A stretch of DNA of 64,000 bases from assembly GCA_019915015.1 (NCBI GenBank), contig JAHBBC010000025.1:1-64000 (forward strand), given 5' to 3'. This DNA comes from Auriscalpium vulgare (lineage: Eukaryota; Basidiomycota; Agaricomycetes; Russulales; Auriscalpiaceae). Position 1 is the stretch's first letter. The number at the start of each line of letters is the position of its first letter. Below are positions 11,547-23,250 of the stretch, piece by piece. The notes under the pieces are model-generated. The model searched no databases. It worked only from the letters and a program-made list of their open reading frames with translations, and had not been told where the DNA came from. Position numbers and translations under genes: made by a program.

Positions 11547-13863
11547 CTAGTGATCTCCGACTTGTCCGTACAGTTGTGAGAGGATGAGGTCCGCGGCGCG
11601 CTCGGCAATCGCATAGATCGGCGCTTGCGGATGCGACGCCGTGATGAAAAGCTGAACGACCCGCATCAGCTGCTCACGAGCGAGTGCGAGCGGAAGTCAA
11701 AGTGGAACTCACAAATACCGACGCGTCAACCACGCGCAGCCCCTCTACCCCTTTTACCCTCAGCTTCGAGTCGAGAACCGCCGTCTCGTCGGTCGCGGTG
11801 CCCATTTTGGCGGTCCCGGTCGGGTGCCAGAACGACGTGGTGCCGTTGCGCACGTACTGCGCGAGCCCGGCGTCGGTCGTCGCATCCGCCAGCAGTCCGT
11901 AGGGTCGAGCGGCGAGGTCTTTCCACGGGCCTGTTGCGAGAAGCGCGTAAGAGGTCCGGATGGCCTCGACCATGACGGCGACGTCCAAGTCGTTGGTGAA
12001 GAGGCCCGGATCAATCGCTGGGGGGTCGAATGGGTTCGCTGAGCTCAGCGTCACGCTTCCTCCTGAAAAAGACTGGGATGAGTGACGAGGACTGCTTCAG
12101 TTGACGTATGTGAATACGGACGAGATGCTGGAGATATGACACCGGTGACCACGCTAACGTAGGACCCGCTTTCCGGCATGGGCTCCCCAAAAAGGAGTTC
12201 CATTCGTTCTGGCTGCTAGTTGAATGGACGGCCCGCCCGAGGTTGGATAGGACACTCACGGAAGGGATGAGTTCCACATGCGCAGATGTCGGCCCTGCAG
12301 ACGGATCTTCGCTCCCGCTGAAAACGGATGGCAAGCGGAGCCAGGCGATAAGATTCCCGCCGGTGTCGACAAGTGGACCTGTCCTCGAGGTTTCCCACTG
12401 TTCCAGGAGCTCTCCATACAGGGTAGCGTTCCTGGAGGCCGCGTCGAGAGTGTCGTTGGCGTTGACAGACCAGGAGCTGGACAGCAAGGGATGGTCCTGC
12501 AGGTTCTGTCCAACTCCGGGCGAGTGAACGAGTGCTGGGATGCCCAGCGCCGCGAGGTCGTGCCTGTTGCCTATCCCGCTCAGCAGCAAGAGCTGCGGGG
12601 TGTTCACAGCGCCCGCAGATAGAATGACTTCATGGCGCGCATGCACGGTCACGCGCGGCCCTGAGAGGGACCATGAGGACATTATAATATCAACAGCGCG
12701 CACCAGGACTCACCGGACACCCCGTTCGCAAGCTCAACGCCGCGCAGAATCGGAATACCGTGGCGTGACCCAGTTTGCAGCACACGAGTCGCCTGTGTAT
12801 CGACGAGGAGATCGAGATTTGGCCTGTCAAGGATGGGGTGGAGGTATGCCGTCGCCGAGCTACTCCGCACGCCATTCCCGCTCGTTGACTGCACCCAGCC
12901 TGACGAAACGTGCACTGAGCGGACCTAACTTGGATAGATATCGTAAGGAACACATACCGATCCCGATAGTATCTCCGGAGTTCATGTCCAGGTTGAACGG
13001 AAAGCGCCCCGAGTCCTCCTCCGTCGTGGCCAGCAGGCGCTGGTCCAGCGGCGAGGCGAATCCAGGCAGAGTGGGCAGCAGCGGTCCGCGATCGCCGTGG
13101 AGGGATGGGTCGAACTGGCCGCTGGTGTCATGATGGTCGACAGGTGCGGTAAAGTTCTCGACCTAAGGTTCGGCGGACCCGCGTTAGAAAGATGCGGGCA
13201 TTCATACATAGGCAGGGAGATCACCTTGAGCATGTAGGGGAAAATTGAGCTCCATGACCAGCCCGAGTCTCCCGTAACGTTCGCGAAGCGGTTAAAGTCG
13301 TCCCTGGAGCCGCGCGTATAGTACATTAAGTCTATGCAGGGTGTCAGCCTTGTAACCGGAAGACACCGCAGACTTTAACTTACTGATGGAGCTACATCCT
13401 CCGAGAAGACGGCCGCGTTGGTAGGAGATCACGCGTCCGTTGAGCGCCGTCTGCGAGGTCGTGTTGTAATTCCAAAGGAGAGATGGGTCGAAAAACGCGT
13501 TGCGAGCGGCGAGGAGGGGTATCTGCAGTTCGCTTATACCAGTATCGCTAGGTTATGAGGAAGTGGGTTCAGTTGAGACAAATGAACGATACAGTGGGGG
13601 CGACACGCACTTTACTCCGGCCTCCACCAGAAGCACGGACACATTGGGGTTGGCGCTGAGTCTGTTTGCTATCACGTTGCCAGCAGTCCCCGCTAGATGC
13701 TCAACAAGTCAGTACAGCTTCTATAACGCACAATAGATCACTTGCCTCCAACTATGACGAAGTCATACTCGAGCTTGACCAAGCCCGCTGTGTTGTTGTA
13801 CAGCGCGGCCAACGCTCCTCGGACGAGACCGACGCAAAGAAAGGCAGAATAGCGGACCAGCAT
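11547..13863 (-). CDS. GMC oxidoreductase (aryl-alcohol/glucose oxidase type), secreted, 603 aa
   Basis: FAD-dependent oxidase of the glucose-methanol-choline family. Secreted members feed H2O2 to lignin-degrading peroxidases; the substrate here is unknown. Exons (descending): 13863-13746, 13692-13611, 13547-13384, 13331-13225, 13162-12958, 12899-12714, 12660-12260, 12215-12122, 12062-11713, 11651-11547. All junctions keep frame, giving 604 codons. A signal peptide starts at MLVRYSAFLCVGLVRG. Then come the dinucleotide motif VIVGAGTAG, the GMC signature QRGRLLGGCSS, LSAGAVNTPQLLLLSGIG, and both active-site histidines (FWHPTGTAKMG and ITASHPQAPIY). Intron 1 has a GC-AG donor and intron 8 starts GTCCGT; both are needed for the conserved protein sequence. 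Intact and probably functional. Confidence 0.93.
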
Positions 13864-15539
13864 TGGAATAGGGAAGTATGGGCGCACTCTGTCGCGTCAA
13901 AGACTTTAAGGAAAAGAACGGCGGCGACCCTTGGCGACCAGGTATTCCCCGAAGGTTATACTCGGTGTCGTCACCGTCCGAGGCAGGGAAGTACGGTATA
14001 AATCCGAGCATGAATAAGGTGGCCTGCGAGCCAGGTGGGGCCGGGTGAGTGTTCTTCGGGAGGTGGCAGTACTGTGCTCGGGCTGTGATTGGGCAGCTGC
14101 TCGGGCCCGGGTTTACGGGCTTTGGCGGTATGAGACTGCAGCTCGGGGTGGAGCCCGGGCTCCGGCCGGCCGTGCGGGCTCACATTTAATGTATGCCATA
14201 GATCCGCCGTTATATCGTAGTCGATATTGGCTGGCAGAGAAATTCCTATTGTGCTGTATGTTGCATTAGACTCTTTTGGCTGGGGAGTAGAGGGTCGTAC
14301 CAACCACGATGAAGTTCAAGTATGCTACTACATATGGACTAAGCATCTGAAACATTACAGGCATCACGCAGGGACGAACGCACGATCGACGTCTTCCCTG
14401 CCACCGCCTCGTGCCTGCACCAACTGGAACACACCATCGAGGCTCGCACTTCCCCTGCCGAAGGCAATGCCGGCACAGCGCGACACGCACTAGGTACTGC
14501 GCCCGAAATACAGTGCATTTTGCCGGGAAAGCAGTCGCTGCCCGACCTCTGGCCAGATCACAGACGCGCGCGACGGGCCTTCAGGGCTGCCAGCTTCACA
14601 CAGACCGAGGAGCCCGGCTGGGTGGTACGGGCGGCCGGAGCTGAACGTGCGTCAACGTCCTAATATGCGCTCTGATATCTGGAGTTTCAAGTCACTGGTC
14701 GCACTGGCGCATTACAGTCACATTAGGCTACACACCGTATGACCATAGCGTGTTACACAGGTACTATAAATGAACCGGACTGCGCCGGGCTACTCCGTGT
14801 CGCCTCCGGGCAAAGGTGACCGTGCCTCCAAGGAGCGAGTTTCGTTGGTTGTGCGCTGTAGATGACAGGATGTCGATGGGCTGCCTAAGCGTGAGGATGA
14901 GTTGACTGGCAGAGGGAGATTGGGGGCTTACGGCGTAAATGATGCGAGACGCGCGCCTGGGCGACCTGATTGTTCTCCGCATGGCTCCCAATTTGACAGA
15001 TTGTCTGTGAGCGCAGATGCATGGAGTGCGTACGGGCATCGGAGGCAGCGTAGACGTCAGACGAAACAGAGCTCTTGGCGTGGTGTTGAGTACAGCGGGA
15101 GGGCGGCTCTTTGGCTGCGGGGTGCGTGTCCATACTGTATTCGAGCGGTGGTCACCGGAGTATGGAAAGGTAAGAGCGAGTTTGAAGTTTATGTTGGATA
15201 GTATGTGTCCTAGCATTTTGATGTGCTCGGACACGGACACGGTGGTTCGACAGGACTGTGTGGCGTGGCGCTGGGAAATTGGTAAGGACGTGGAAACAGC
15301 ATACATATGCAAGACGCACCTTAGCTTCCCAACCGACCTGTTCTCTTTTCGTACAGCACCTTCATCAATGTCACACCGCTCGTGTACGTTCATTCGTGCG
15401 CGTATTCACTAGTCCATTCCTATCTTGGGGTAGTGGTCGCGATATGCTTGGGTCAGGGAAAACAGCACCAACAGCGATGACACTGAGACCACCCCATCAG
15501 CGGTACACGGTGGGTTATGCTGTCGCACAGCGTCTGCTT
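13864..15539. other. Decayed unit, no intact gene
   Basis: Minus-strand pieces near 14.9-15.35 kb share an intron-like segment (GTGCGTCTTGCATAT) with pieces at 20.6 and 22.75 kb, so this is part of the duplicated array. No continuous gene can be assembled and 13.9-14.7 kb shows nothing supportable. Confidence 0.45.
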
Positions 15540-15660
15540 TCTTCAGCCCAAAATCGGCGCAATCAGTGTCGTTTTGTGGCAAGGAACTGATAGAGTATGC
15601 GCGCACCGTATAACTGTCCGGTCGACCTGGCAGCTTGTTCCGAGTCTCCCCACAGCTGAG
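15540..15660 (+). repeat. Upstream repeat block B, copy 2
   Basis: Matches blocks at 20848 and 22959 over most of its length (AGCCCAAAATCGGCG, TATGCGCGCACCGT, GTCGACCTGGC). In the other copies this block lies about 150-200 bp upstream of the inverted-repeat/TATA promoter. Here that promoter is 2 kb away because an F-box-like unit lies between. Confidence 0.75.
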
Positions 15661-15719
15661 TCAACGCTGAGCTCCCGTGACCGGTGTAAATGCGTCATTT
15701 GACTCGTGAACCTGAATTA

Positions 15720-15935
15720 ACAGAGACTGGGAAGAGTGGGAAGAAGGCGATGAATTCCGGTATGCGTTCCAGGTCGGCGCGGTGGGAGCGGTAGGGCGGG
15801 GCAAGGATTGTGTGCACCGTCCATGGCGAGGAGCGATTTGCGGTGCACGCATAACCCTCAAATCCTCTGGCCGCATGCTGGAGAGGAGGGTTGGGTCCAT
15901 AATCCGCAGACGAGGGCAGGCGTGAAGGCGTGTCA
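15720..15935 (-). pseudogene. Remnant of the divergent partner gene, copy 2
   Basis: Minus-strand sequence encoding CPALVCGLWTQP-like and DLERIPEF-like fragments, collinear with the remnants at 9.05 and 26.85 kb. It stands head to head with the F-box-like pseudogene starting at 16384. Too degraded for a gene model. Confidence 0.4.
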
Positions 15936-15970
15936 GAGGCGAGATGTCACGCCGACGGCGTCTTCTTGAT

Positions 15971-16030
15971 TGTCACGCAGTGACCTAGTGACCCGAGACA
16001 ACTCCGGCGAGGCTCGGGCCAACATCGCCT
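15971..16030. promoter_or_regulatory. Shared segment between divergent copies, copy 2
   Basis: TGTCAC followed by GTGACC and the conserved run CCGAGACAACTCCGGCGAG, as at 24108 and 27204. The TGTCAC/GTGAC arms form an imperfect dyad between the two diverging remnants. Confidence 0.5.
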
Positions 16031-16383
16031 ACCACCACTACTTCTTCTGTCAAATACGATCCATCCAAGAGACGTTCCAAAGCAAAGCCAGGCAAAGAAG
16101 AAACGCTCAGGTGAGCTGACTTGTGCTGGATAGCATGCGATGACTGTGCGCTGACCTTCGGCCGTTGCGAGGAGATCGATATCCTAGGCCTAACCTACAC
16201 TCAAGCAGAATTTGCTTGACTCTCTCCAGCAACAATTCTGACTCAGATCTTGCTTTCTGAGCGACTTTTTGTGCTGTCCTGGTGCGTAACGTGTTCGCTG
16301 TTCGCGATAGACCATTCAATAATATTGTAGCGCCGTTCTACACGTTGGAATCCGTGATTCTGTTGCACAACCTGCGCAACAGA

Positions 16384-17500
16384 ATGCAGTATAAGGTCCC
16401 TCTGGACGTACAGGTTATTGTCATTGAATGGGTCTACCGGTCCTCGCAACACACGACCATTGATTAAGATTACCCCACCCTCCGCGCGTGTGCGCTTATA
16501 TGCCGGTCGTGGACACCCATCGCCCAGCGCCTCCTCTTCCGCCGCGTACCCGTCCGACCCCTACATCGAAGTGCAGCGTTTCCCCCAAATCACCTTCAAA
16601 CTCATCCTACGCACGCTTCGCGCAGCGCCATCCCTTGCCGCGCACATCCGTTCCGTGATATGCAATTTGGCGGTAGCGTTCGACTCCGACGCTGAGGATG
16701 ACGACGTCACGGTCCTCGCGCTATGCACAAACACCGACAGCATCCTATTCAAGAGACCCCTCAGCCACACACTTCTCTCACGCCTGCCCACCTTGCTAGT
16801 CCGCCCCGTCTATGTCTCCATGTTCGGGGAAGTGTCGCTGATCAACCGCGTCACCGACATCTGGCCAAGTGTTCACGTCCTGGACGTGGCCACATGTAAT
16901 ACACGCCGCATAGACATCCTGATGAACGTACCCAGTGCAGGACAGGCGCTAAGCCTTACCTCCGGCCACAATCATCTCCTCAGGTGGAATTACCACTCCG
17001 GGCCCGCCCCGGCGCCGCCGCTGCACTACCTCGAGTGGCCTGACGCCTTAGACATCGCGTCAATCCCATCTAGCATTCTCGCGCAGATTCGCACGCTGCG
17101 TCTCGTGGGGGACCTTGACTCGCCCCCGTCACCCACAGTTCTAGCGCACCTGGTGGTGCTCGAGAGTTTCGTCATGATGAACCTGCCTACTGAGCAGGAT
17201 CTCACCCTCCCGCGCAGCCTGAGGCATCTCGGATACCACCCAAGCGTCTTCACCCCAAAGCGGGAGCGAGATGTGCAAATCCTCCTGGACGCTATCCGCG
17301 CGAGGCCGGGGCTGCAGCTGATCACGACGACAGACAACACGTTGCCATGGGTGTGGAATCTGTTTAAGAGCGTCTGTCGGGAAGTAGGCGCGGAGTTTGT
17401 GCTTTACCTGGAGCCAGCATGCATTCCTATGAGTGTTAAATCCGGCGCACATTCAATCTGGGATTGACGATGGGAACAGCATCCACGAAATATTGATTGA
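16384..17500 (+). pseudogene. F-box-like/LRR-type gene, degenerate copy 2
   Basis: Starts MQYKVPLDVQVIVIEWVYR, the F-box-like helix of the intact copy at 24502. A 6-bp direct duplication (GATTAA/GATTAC) introduces a TAA at 16465-16467, and the frame shifts near 16.55 kb. From there a long clean frame carries all downstream repeats (FKLILRTLRAAPSLAAHIRS, LINRVTDIWPSVHVLD, LVVLESFVMMNLP, SLRHLGYHP). The donor of the last intron has changed from GTAAGT to ATGAGT, so the terminal exon (17480-17500) would be skipped in favour of read-through to 17467. About 300 codons remain open, so a shortened protein from a later start cannot be excluded. Confidence 0.75.
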
Positions 17501-17717
17501 ATCTAATGCTCACGATATTCTCGTTCCATCCTGTGTATCCTTCCGTAGATCTGTGCCCTTCTGCTCGAAAATGTATTCGATGATGGATGTGACTGATATA
17601 TAATTGCACACATACCGGCCATGGCTAGCTAGTAGCATTAGCAAGAGCGAGGAGCAGGAGCCCGTCGCGTTGAACCGACCACGTGCTGCCCACGCGTCGA
17701 CGCGGGGCCCCGCGCTG

Positions 17718-17760
17718 TTTGGCCCCTCGATAGCCAAACACCGCGCCCGACGTATATAAA
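17718..17760 (+). promoter_or_regulatory. TTTGGC-N9-GCCAAA inverted repeat plus TATATAAA, copy 2
   Basis: TTTGGC 17718-17723, GCCAAA 17733-17738, TATATAAA 17753-17760. Arms are perfect but spacings differ from the other copies (9 instead of 12, and 14 instead of 10 to the TATA box), suggesting drift in this copy. Confidence 0.65.
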
Positions 17761-17808
17761 GCACGCACCGCCGTCTGACCGCCCAGAACCCGCTCTCCTC
17801 TCTCAGCC

Positions 17809-17958
17809 ATGTTCCCGCGCGCACACGCCCATGCCCTCCGTCCGCCTACGCAGCTCCTCATCCTGGCCCTTTGCTGTCCCGCGCACATTCTGGGAGCGAG
17901 AAGATCTCAGATGCGATGCCAATGCGGACACTGCAAGGCCGTAGCTGATGGATTGTGA
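17809..17958 (+). CDS. Short secreted-type ORF, copy 2 (nonsense-terminated)
   Basis: 49 codons from the first ATG after the TATA box. The N-terminus MFPRAHAHAL is followed by a hydrophobic core (QLLILALCCPAHILGA) like a signal peptide, then a Cys/His-rich tail (CQCGHCKAVADGL). The relative at 21250 reads on where this one has TGA (CGA to TGA change), and a good donor (GAG|GTACGC) follows 2 bp later, so the ancestral exon probably continued into an intron at 17962. Cellular role unknown. Either a short secreted peptide or exon 1 of a broken gene. Confidence 0.4.
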   Translation: MFPRAHAHALRPPTQLLILALCCPAHILGARRSQMRCQCGHCKAVADGL

Positions 17959-20847
17959 TGAGGTACGCAAGGCTTCTTTCTCTTTCTGCGCGCATGCAAA
18001 GAAGCTGACCCATAGGCATATAGGTTCACCACTGCGAGCCCCGGCAAGGCTAGCCGCTCCTGCCAGCAGGTGCGTGCCGTAACGCTGCGGCCGACACACC
18101 ACGTCTGACGGTTCTGATTGCAGGAGCGCGTCCTGTCTGTCCAGAGATTGGGGTGCTGTGTCGGGCGCTGCCGGTTGCCGTGTTCGATATTTCGTTGCCG
18201 CGGTGCTGGGGTTCCCTCCGACGCGTGTCAGACAGCGCCATTCCATGTGCATGTTGGGGTTGATGTCCAGAGATTCTCGCATCATCAATTGCGTAGAATG
18301 GGCTCTGTTGATTCATTTCATGTATGTACACGAGTGGTTTGGGTGTACGAATACACTTGCAGTACTTGCCCGAGTATCTGCGAGTACTTATGCATCGTGT
18401 CGAGACTTTCGATGCGACACCTTGTAAGTACAGCGGGCGCAGGAAATGGCATCTGTGTTTCATCAAACAGACTACACATATATTACATCTCCGCAGGACC
18501 GGCCTTCCGACATCGCTCGACGACTGCAGACACGGCAGGGATGAATCGTTGACAAGGCTGGCGCATGTCGCCGTGCTGCCGACGCACGGTGCCATGAGCA
18601 CAAATGCGCCGACCACCACTGGCAGCGGCGGTGTCGCATGAGTAGATCTAGAGACGTGCGGCATATTTTATTCTGGACCGCGGCAGTTGAGGCGTGCGCG
18701 TCAAACCTGTGCAAGCCTTCCAGTGAGCGTGAGCTCAAGAAGATATGTCGTGCACAAGACCGTGGGGCGCAATATCTATGATTGAATGCTAGGTGTATGC
18801 GCGACGGGCTCGGCATCCCGACGCTCTTGTCCGAGTTCGTGTCCGTGGATAACCGAGATCCAATCGTTGCATGAGGGGTTGTCCTAGACAGCGTCTGCCT
18901 CGACTGGGGGTATCGATGCCTGTTCTGCGAGATAAGAGGAAGTCAAGTAGATAATAGAAATGAATGAAAGATAAGAGAGATAAGGAAAAGCGCTGAGGCG
19001 CGTAAACGAAAGCGAGAAGGAAACGAGAAGTCGCCGCTACGCGGCGGCTATGAGCGTACCAGGCAATTCAGGAGCGTACACGCCACTTTGCGTGGACGTG
19101 GTGTGCGGGGCAACGTGATGGGATTGCGGTCCCGGAGAACCGTCGGCGAAACCCTGATGGGCACGCGTCAGGCCAACTCCTGAGGGACGTGAAACGGCGG
19201 GAAGGAGTACAATGTACGTAAGAAGTACGTAGGGATGGTGGGTGGGACGAAAATCGCGACTGCGAGCGGGGCGTAAGAGACGACGACTAAATAAAACATA
19301 GGAAACGTACCTGCGAGCGGGGCGTAAGAGACGACGACGTCCTGCCACCGCCCGCAGGCTCGAGGTATATACGAGGCGTGAAGAAAGGGAGGTAAGTATA
19401 AAGCAACGGGCCGGCCGGAGCGCGCGCCACGTGCATCGACCCCTACTCAAACCCAAACCTTTGACTGTAACAAGTATGCACGTGCAATCTGGGAGCGCTG
19501 CGTCAGTGACATGGAAGGGAAAAGCTGAAGATGAAGATGCAGACGGCGCACCGGGGACAGTCTGACGCGTCCATATCGTTCGGTTTCTGCTCGCAGCTGA
19601 TACAGTAGAGTCAATGGTAGTGACGCAGGAGTCTCCCTGAGCGTGGCGTAGCAATGATGAGCATATGTCGCACCTGCTGTCTCCTCATGGTCGTCCGAGT
19701 CGTGCGCTCAAAACCCGGCTAACGGAAAAAAGGGCCGGTCTGGTGCTTGTATATATCCGTATCAGCGGTTTGATCATAGATAATAAATCGCGTGGCCTTC
19801 GTGTCTTTATGTAGTGTTGGAGAATGTGTTGGTGCGATAGGCAAAAATGTGCTGCCGACGTCGCATAAGTAGACATGGGGACGTGATTCATATTTGATTC
19901 GCACCCGCGGCAGCTGAGGCATGCACGTCGAGCCTGCGCTTGGTGAGCTCCGAAATATGTGTGGTATATGAGGACGTACTAATCTGCATGTTAATGCCGG
20001 GTGTATGCGCGATGGGCTGGACTCCCGATGCTGTCGTTCGTGTCCGTGTGTAACCAATATTGAAACATTGCATGGGAGGAGGTCGCGCCAGCATCCGCCT
20101 CGACTGCGCTAAAGCGCGTGCAATCTGCGAGCGCTGCATCAGGGACATGGAGACAAGGAGGACTAAGATAAACACGGCGCACCGGAGCTGAAGCGTCCAC
20201 ATCGCTTTTGTTCTCGCTCGAGTTGATAGCTCTGAGAGCGCGGAAGTGGGAGGCTGTGTGAGCGTAGGGTGGCAGATGGGCGCACCTCACCTGCTGTCCT
20301 CGGCGTAGTCGTGCGCAGCCTACAGAAACATTTTCCGGAGCTCGCGTAGGTATTCTCGGGCTGAACTTTGCGTCCTTATAATATGATGTTTGAGAATGTG
20401 TTGGGAAGCGGAGGAGAGGATGCGCTTACGATGCCGGCGCATACAGCGGGTAGCGAATGCCAGCCTGCGACTGAAATGGCACCAGGCATCCGTGTCTCCT
20501 GGTCATTCGTTCAACGTGGTAGCCTCCTCGTGTGCAGGGTAAGTTGTGGTCTGGTTCGACATGATTGTGTGAGATACGGCGCTGGGACATTGGTGAGGAC
20601 GTGGAAACCGCTAGAGTTACTTGTATATGCAAGACGCACCTCAGCTGCCCGAACGACCTGTTATCTTTGCAAAGAGAAAAAAGCGCCTTCAGCGTCTTCA
20701 CGCTCCTGTATCCCTCCGCCGTTCGTGCCTTCGCGGGTTGTGGTAGTAGACACGGGGTAGGGAAGACAGCAACATGGCACTGAGGCGATATCGGAAGCGC
20801 ACCGCGTTATTTTGACGACGTGGGTATGCCAGCGCATATGCGATGCT
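17959..20847. other. Array of duplicated, decayed units
   Basis: After the copy-2 ORF the plus strand stays alignable with 21.42-21.98 kb for several hundred bases (shared TCTGATTGC, GATTCTCGCATCATC, CACTTGCAGT), but exons cannot be joined. The minus strand carries repeated pieces at 18.78-18.91, 19.44-19.60 and 20.00-20.30 kb. These share DAALADC-type or RCAVFI-type coding potential and the string CGCGCATACACC. No intact gene is supported. Confidence 0.5.
20005..20300 (-). repeat. Minus-strand repeat unit C (best copy)
   Basis: Encodes MWTLQLRCAVFILVLLVSMS, a hydrophobic segment followed by a basic stretch, after an intron-like region ending in CAG. Related pieces lie at 18.78-18.91, 19.44-19.60 and 22.16-22.40 kb, each with different frameshifts. 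It may derive from an exon of a membrane protein; the family is not recognised. Confidence 0.4.
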
Positions 20848-20967
20848 TTCTGAAGCCCAAAATCGGCGTGATCGGTGTCGGTTCGTGGAAAGGAAATGGT
20901 AGACTATGCGCGCACCGTGTAACTGCCCGGTCGACCTGGCCGCTCGTTCCGAGTCTCCCACCGTCGA
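20848..20967 (+). repeat. Upstream repeat block B, copy 3
   Basis: Close match to blocks at 15540 and 22959. It stands about 190 bp upstream of the inverted-repeat/TATA promoter at 21161, which appears to be the undisturbed arrangement of the unit. Confidence 0.75.
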
Positions 20968-21160
20968 CACCGAGCTCCCGAGTCCAGATCGTTCAAGAAG
21001 AGACGAGTGGCATCCAGCAGCCTTGAGCGCCGCGTGGAAGAAGAGGAGGAAGCAGCGGGAGTGAGCCGGAGCAATATTGAAGAGCCCGTCGCGCGCAAGT
21101 TGCAAATCGAACTGAGCACGAGCACGTGCCGCCGACGCGTCAGCGCGCCTCCCTGCGCTA

Positions 21161-21202
21161 TTTGGTGTCCTCTCGAAAGCCAAACACCGTGCCCTATATA
21201 AA
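21161..21202 (+). promoter_or_regulatory. TTTGGT-N12-GCCAAA inverted repeat plus TATATAAA, copy 3
   Basis: TTTGGT 21161-21166 (one mismatch from the arm), GCCAAA 21179-21184, TATATAAA 21195-21202. Spacings 12 and 10 bp, as in copies 1 and 4. Confidence 0.7.
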
Positions 21203-21249
21203 GCACGCTCAGCGACCGACCGCCCAGAACCCGCTCTCCTCTCGCAGCC

Positions 21250-21450
21250 ATGTCCCCGCGCGCACACGCCCATGCCCTCCATCCGCCCACGCTGCTCCTC
21301 ATCCTGGCCCTTTACCCCCCCGCGCAGATTGCGAGAGCCGCAAGATCTCGGATGCCACTACTAGTCTTGCACTGCGAGGCCGTATCTGACGGATTGCGAT
21401 CCAAGTACGCCAGCCTTCTTTCTTTTTCTGCGCGCATGCAGCGACGCTGA
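21250..21450 (+). CDS. Short secreted-type ORF, copy 3 (longest)
   Basis: 66 codons from the ATG about 50 bp after the TATA box. MSPRAHAHAL leads into a hydrophobic core (LLLILALYPPAQIARA), a plausible signal peptide. A good donor (AA|GTACGC) about 50 codons in suggests that the real exon ends there. Possible next exons lie at about 21.47-21.53 kb (SSHDYLTGKEVGIVLVG) and 21.58-21.66 kb (PRCALVVAVIAVSCLIVCFGG, strongly hydrophobic). The gene may therefore encode a small membrane protein with several exons. Family not recognised. This is the copy least damaged within exon 1. Confidence 0.45.
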   Translation: MSPRAHAHALHPPTLLLILALYPPAQIARAARSRMPLLVLHCEAVSDGLRSKYASLLSFSARMQRR

Positions 21451-22154
21451 CGCTCTTGCTTATAGCTGTTTAGCTCTCACGATTACCTGACTGGGAAAGA
21501 AGTGGGCATCGTACTGGTGGGTGCGTACTGTAAGCAGCGCGAGCGTGACTGACGGTTCTGATTGCGGGTGTGCGTAGTGTCACTCCAAAGGTCAAGGGCC
21601 CGCGTTGTGCCCTGGTGGTTGCCGTTATAGCTGTGTCATGTTTGATTGTCTGCTTCGGAGGTGTCACTTCCTGATGTTCCAGGCGCATATAGTGGCGTCT
21701 GAACTGGGATTCTCGCATCATCTATTGCCGTGGTCTGTTCTCTGTGACTCCTGCTATGTATATGTACGAGTTGTTCTGGTACCGTACACGAATATGACAC
21801 TTGCAGTGCGGCCCAAATGTATGCGCTGTCAGCATATATGTGATGTATTGGCCAGGAACGTGTCGAGGCTATCTAGCAGGTGCAGGGAGATGGCACCTGC
21901 GTCGGGCACCAGCAAGGCAGCAGGAGACAGACTACTAGTACTCCACAAACAGCTCGCTGCGCTGGTCCGACATGTTGAGCCATGACGCCGAGCAACGGTT
22001 CAGTGGACTATGCGCTGGCAACAGGCCACCTGCGGGGATACGATTGCGCGGCAGCTGAGGTCATCGGACCTGTGCGAGCCAGAGGATGAGCACAAAATAT
22101 GAGTCGTGTAGCAGACCGTAGTTCCGCGTGGCGCAACATGTATGGCCGAACGCT

Positions 22155-22400
22155 GGGTGTATGCGCGACGGGCCGGACATCCCAGCGCTCTTGTTCACGT
22201 CCGTGGATATAATAGAGGCCGGATCGTTGCATGATGAAATGGTCTTGCCAGCGTCCGCATCGTGTGCGCATTCTGCGAGCGCTGCATCAGTGACAAGAAA
22301 GGAAGAGGACCGAGATAAAGACGCGCACTGGGACACGCTGACAACTCCATATCGACTGGTATACTTCTGCGAGTGCGGCGCGGGGAGCTGTGTGAGCGAG
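22155..22400 (-). repeat. Minus-strand repeat unit C, further copy
   Basis: Shares CGCTCGCAGAATGCGC-like and CGCATACACC strings with the unit at 20.0-20.3 kb. Reading frames are broken at different places in the two copies. Confidence 0.4.
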
Positions 22401-22958
22401 ACGTCGCAAGGATGATCGTACGGCGCACCTGCTCCTTGGCGTCGTCGTGCGCCCATACGGAGAAATCGGCTGGCGCTCGCATAGGTGTTCGCGTGGCGCT
22501 CCGTGTGTCTTTGCGAATATGATGAATGAGAATGTGTTGCGGAGCGGAGGAGAGTATGCGCCCACCATGCGAGCGCATACAGCCAGTAGAGACCGGCCAG
22601 CCCGCAATTCGCAATCAAAAGCACAAGAAGTGCTCGTCTCTTCATCGAGTTCGCCGACCGCATCTTTGGTTCTACACGATTGCGCGGTGCGGCTCTGAGA
22701 GATCTGTGAGGACGTGGACACGGCATAGATATGAACAACGCACCTCGCGGCCTGTCCGTCGCGGCGCCCACTCACGTCTCCTTTCTCCAAATCCATTCCA
22801 CCGCACCGCATTGTTGAGCTGTTTGTGCGATTGCTTATCGATTCCTGTCTTGCGGAAGTGGATGTGGGCTCGAGCTACGGAAGACACCGCCGACAGAGCG
22901 GCGACGATGCTCATAATGGCGACGCCGTGGTTGGTTCTGGCGCTAATACTCTGCTTCC

Positions 22959-23112
22959 TGCAGCCTGTGCGCAAAATCCGTGTGATGGGTGTCATTCTGT
23001 GGAAAGACACTGGTAGAGTATGCGCGCACCTTATGAGTTTCCCGGTCGACCGGGCTGCTCGTTCCGAGTCTCCCGACCGTCAATGTCGACATCGAGCTCC
23101 CAAGTCCAGATG
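22959..23112 (+). repeat. Upstream repeat block B, copy 4
   Basis: Matches blocks at 15540 and 20848 (TATGCGCGCACC, CCCGGTCGACC, CTCGTTCCGAGTCTCCC). Stands about 140 bp upstream of the copy-4 promoter. Confidence 0.75.
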
Positions 23113-23250
23113 GTCGGCAGCAGAGACCATGGCCAAGAGGCTTTGAGCGTCGTGAGCGCCGTGAGTTGGTTGTCCGGAGCAAGAGCCTGTCGCGCACTTG
23201 CTTGCAAACGAGCACGTGCCGCCGACGCGTCACCGCGCCTCCCTGCGCTG

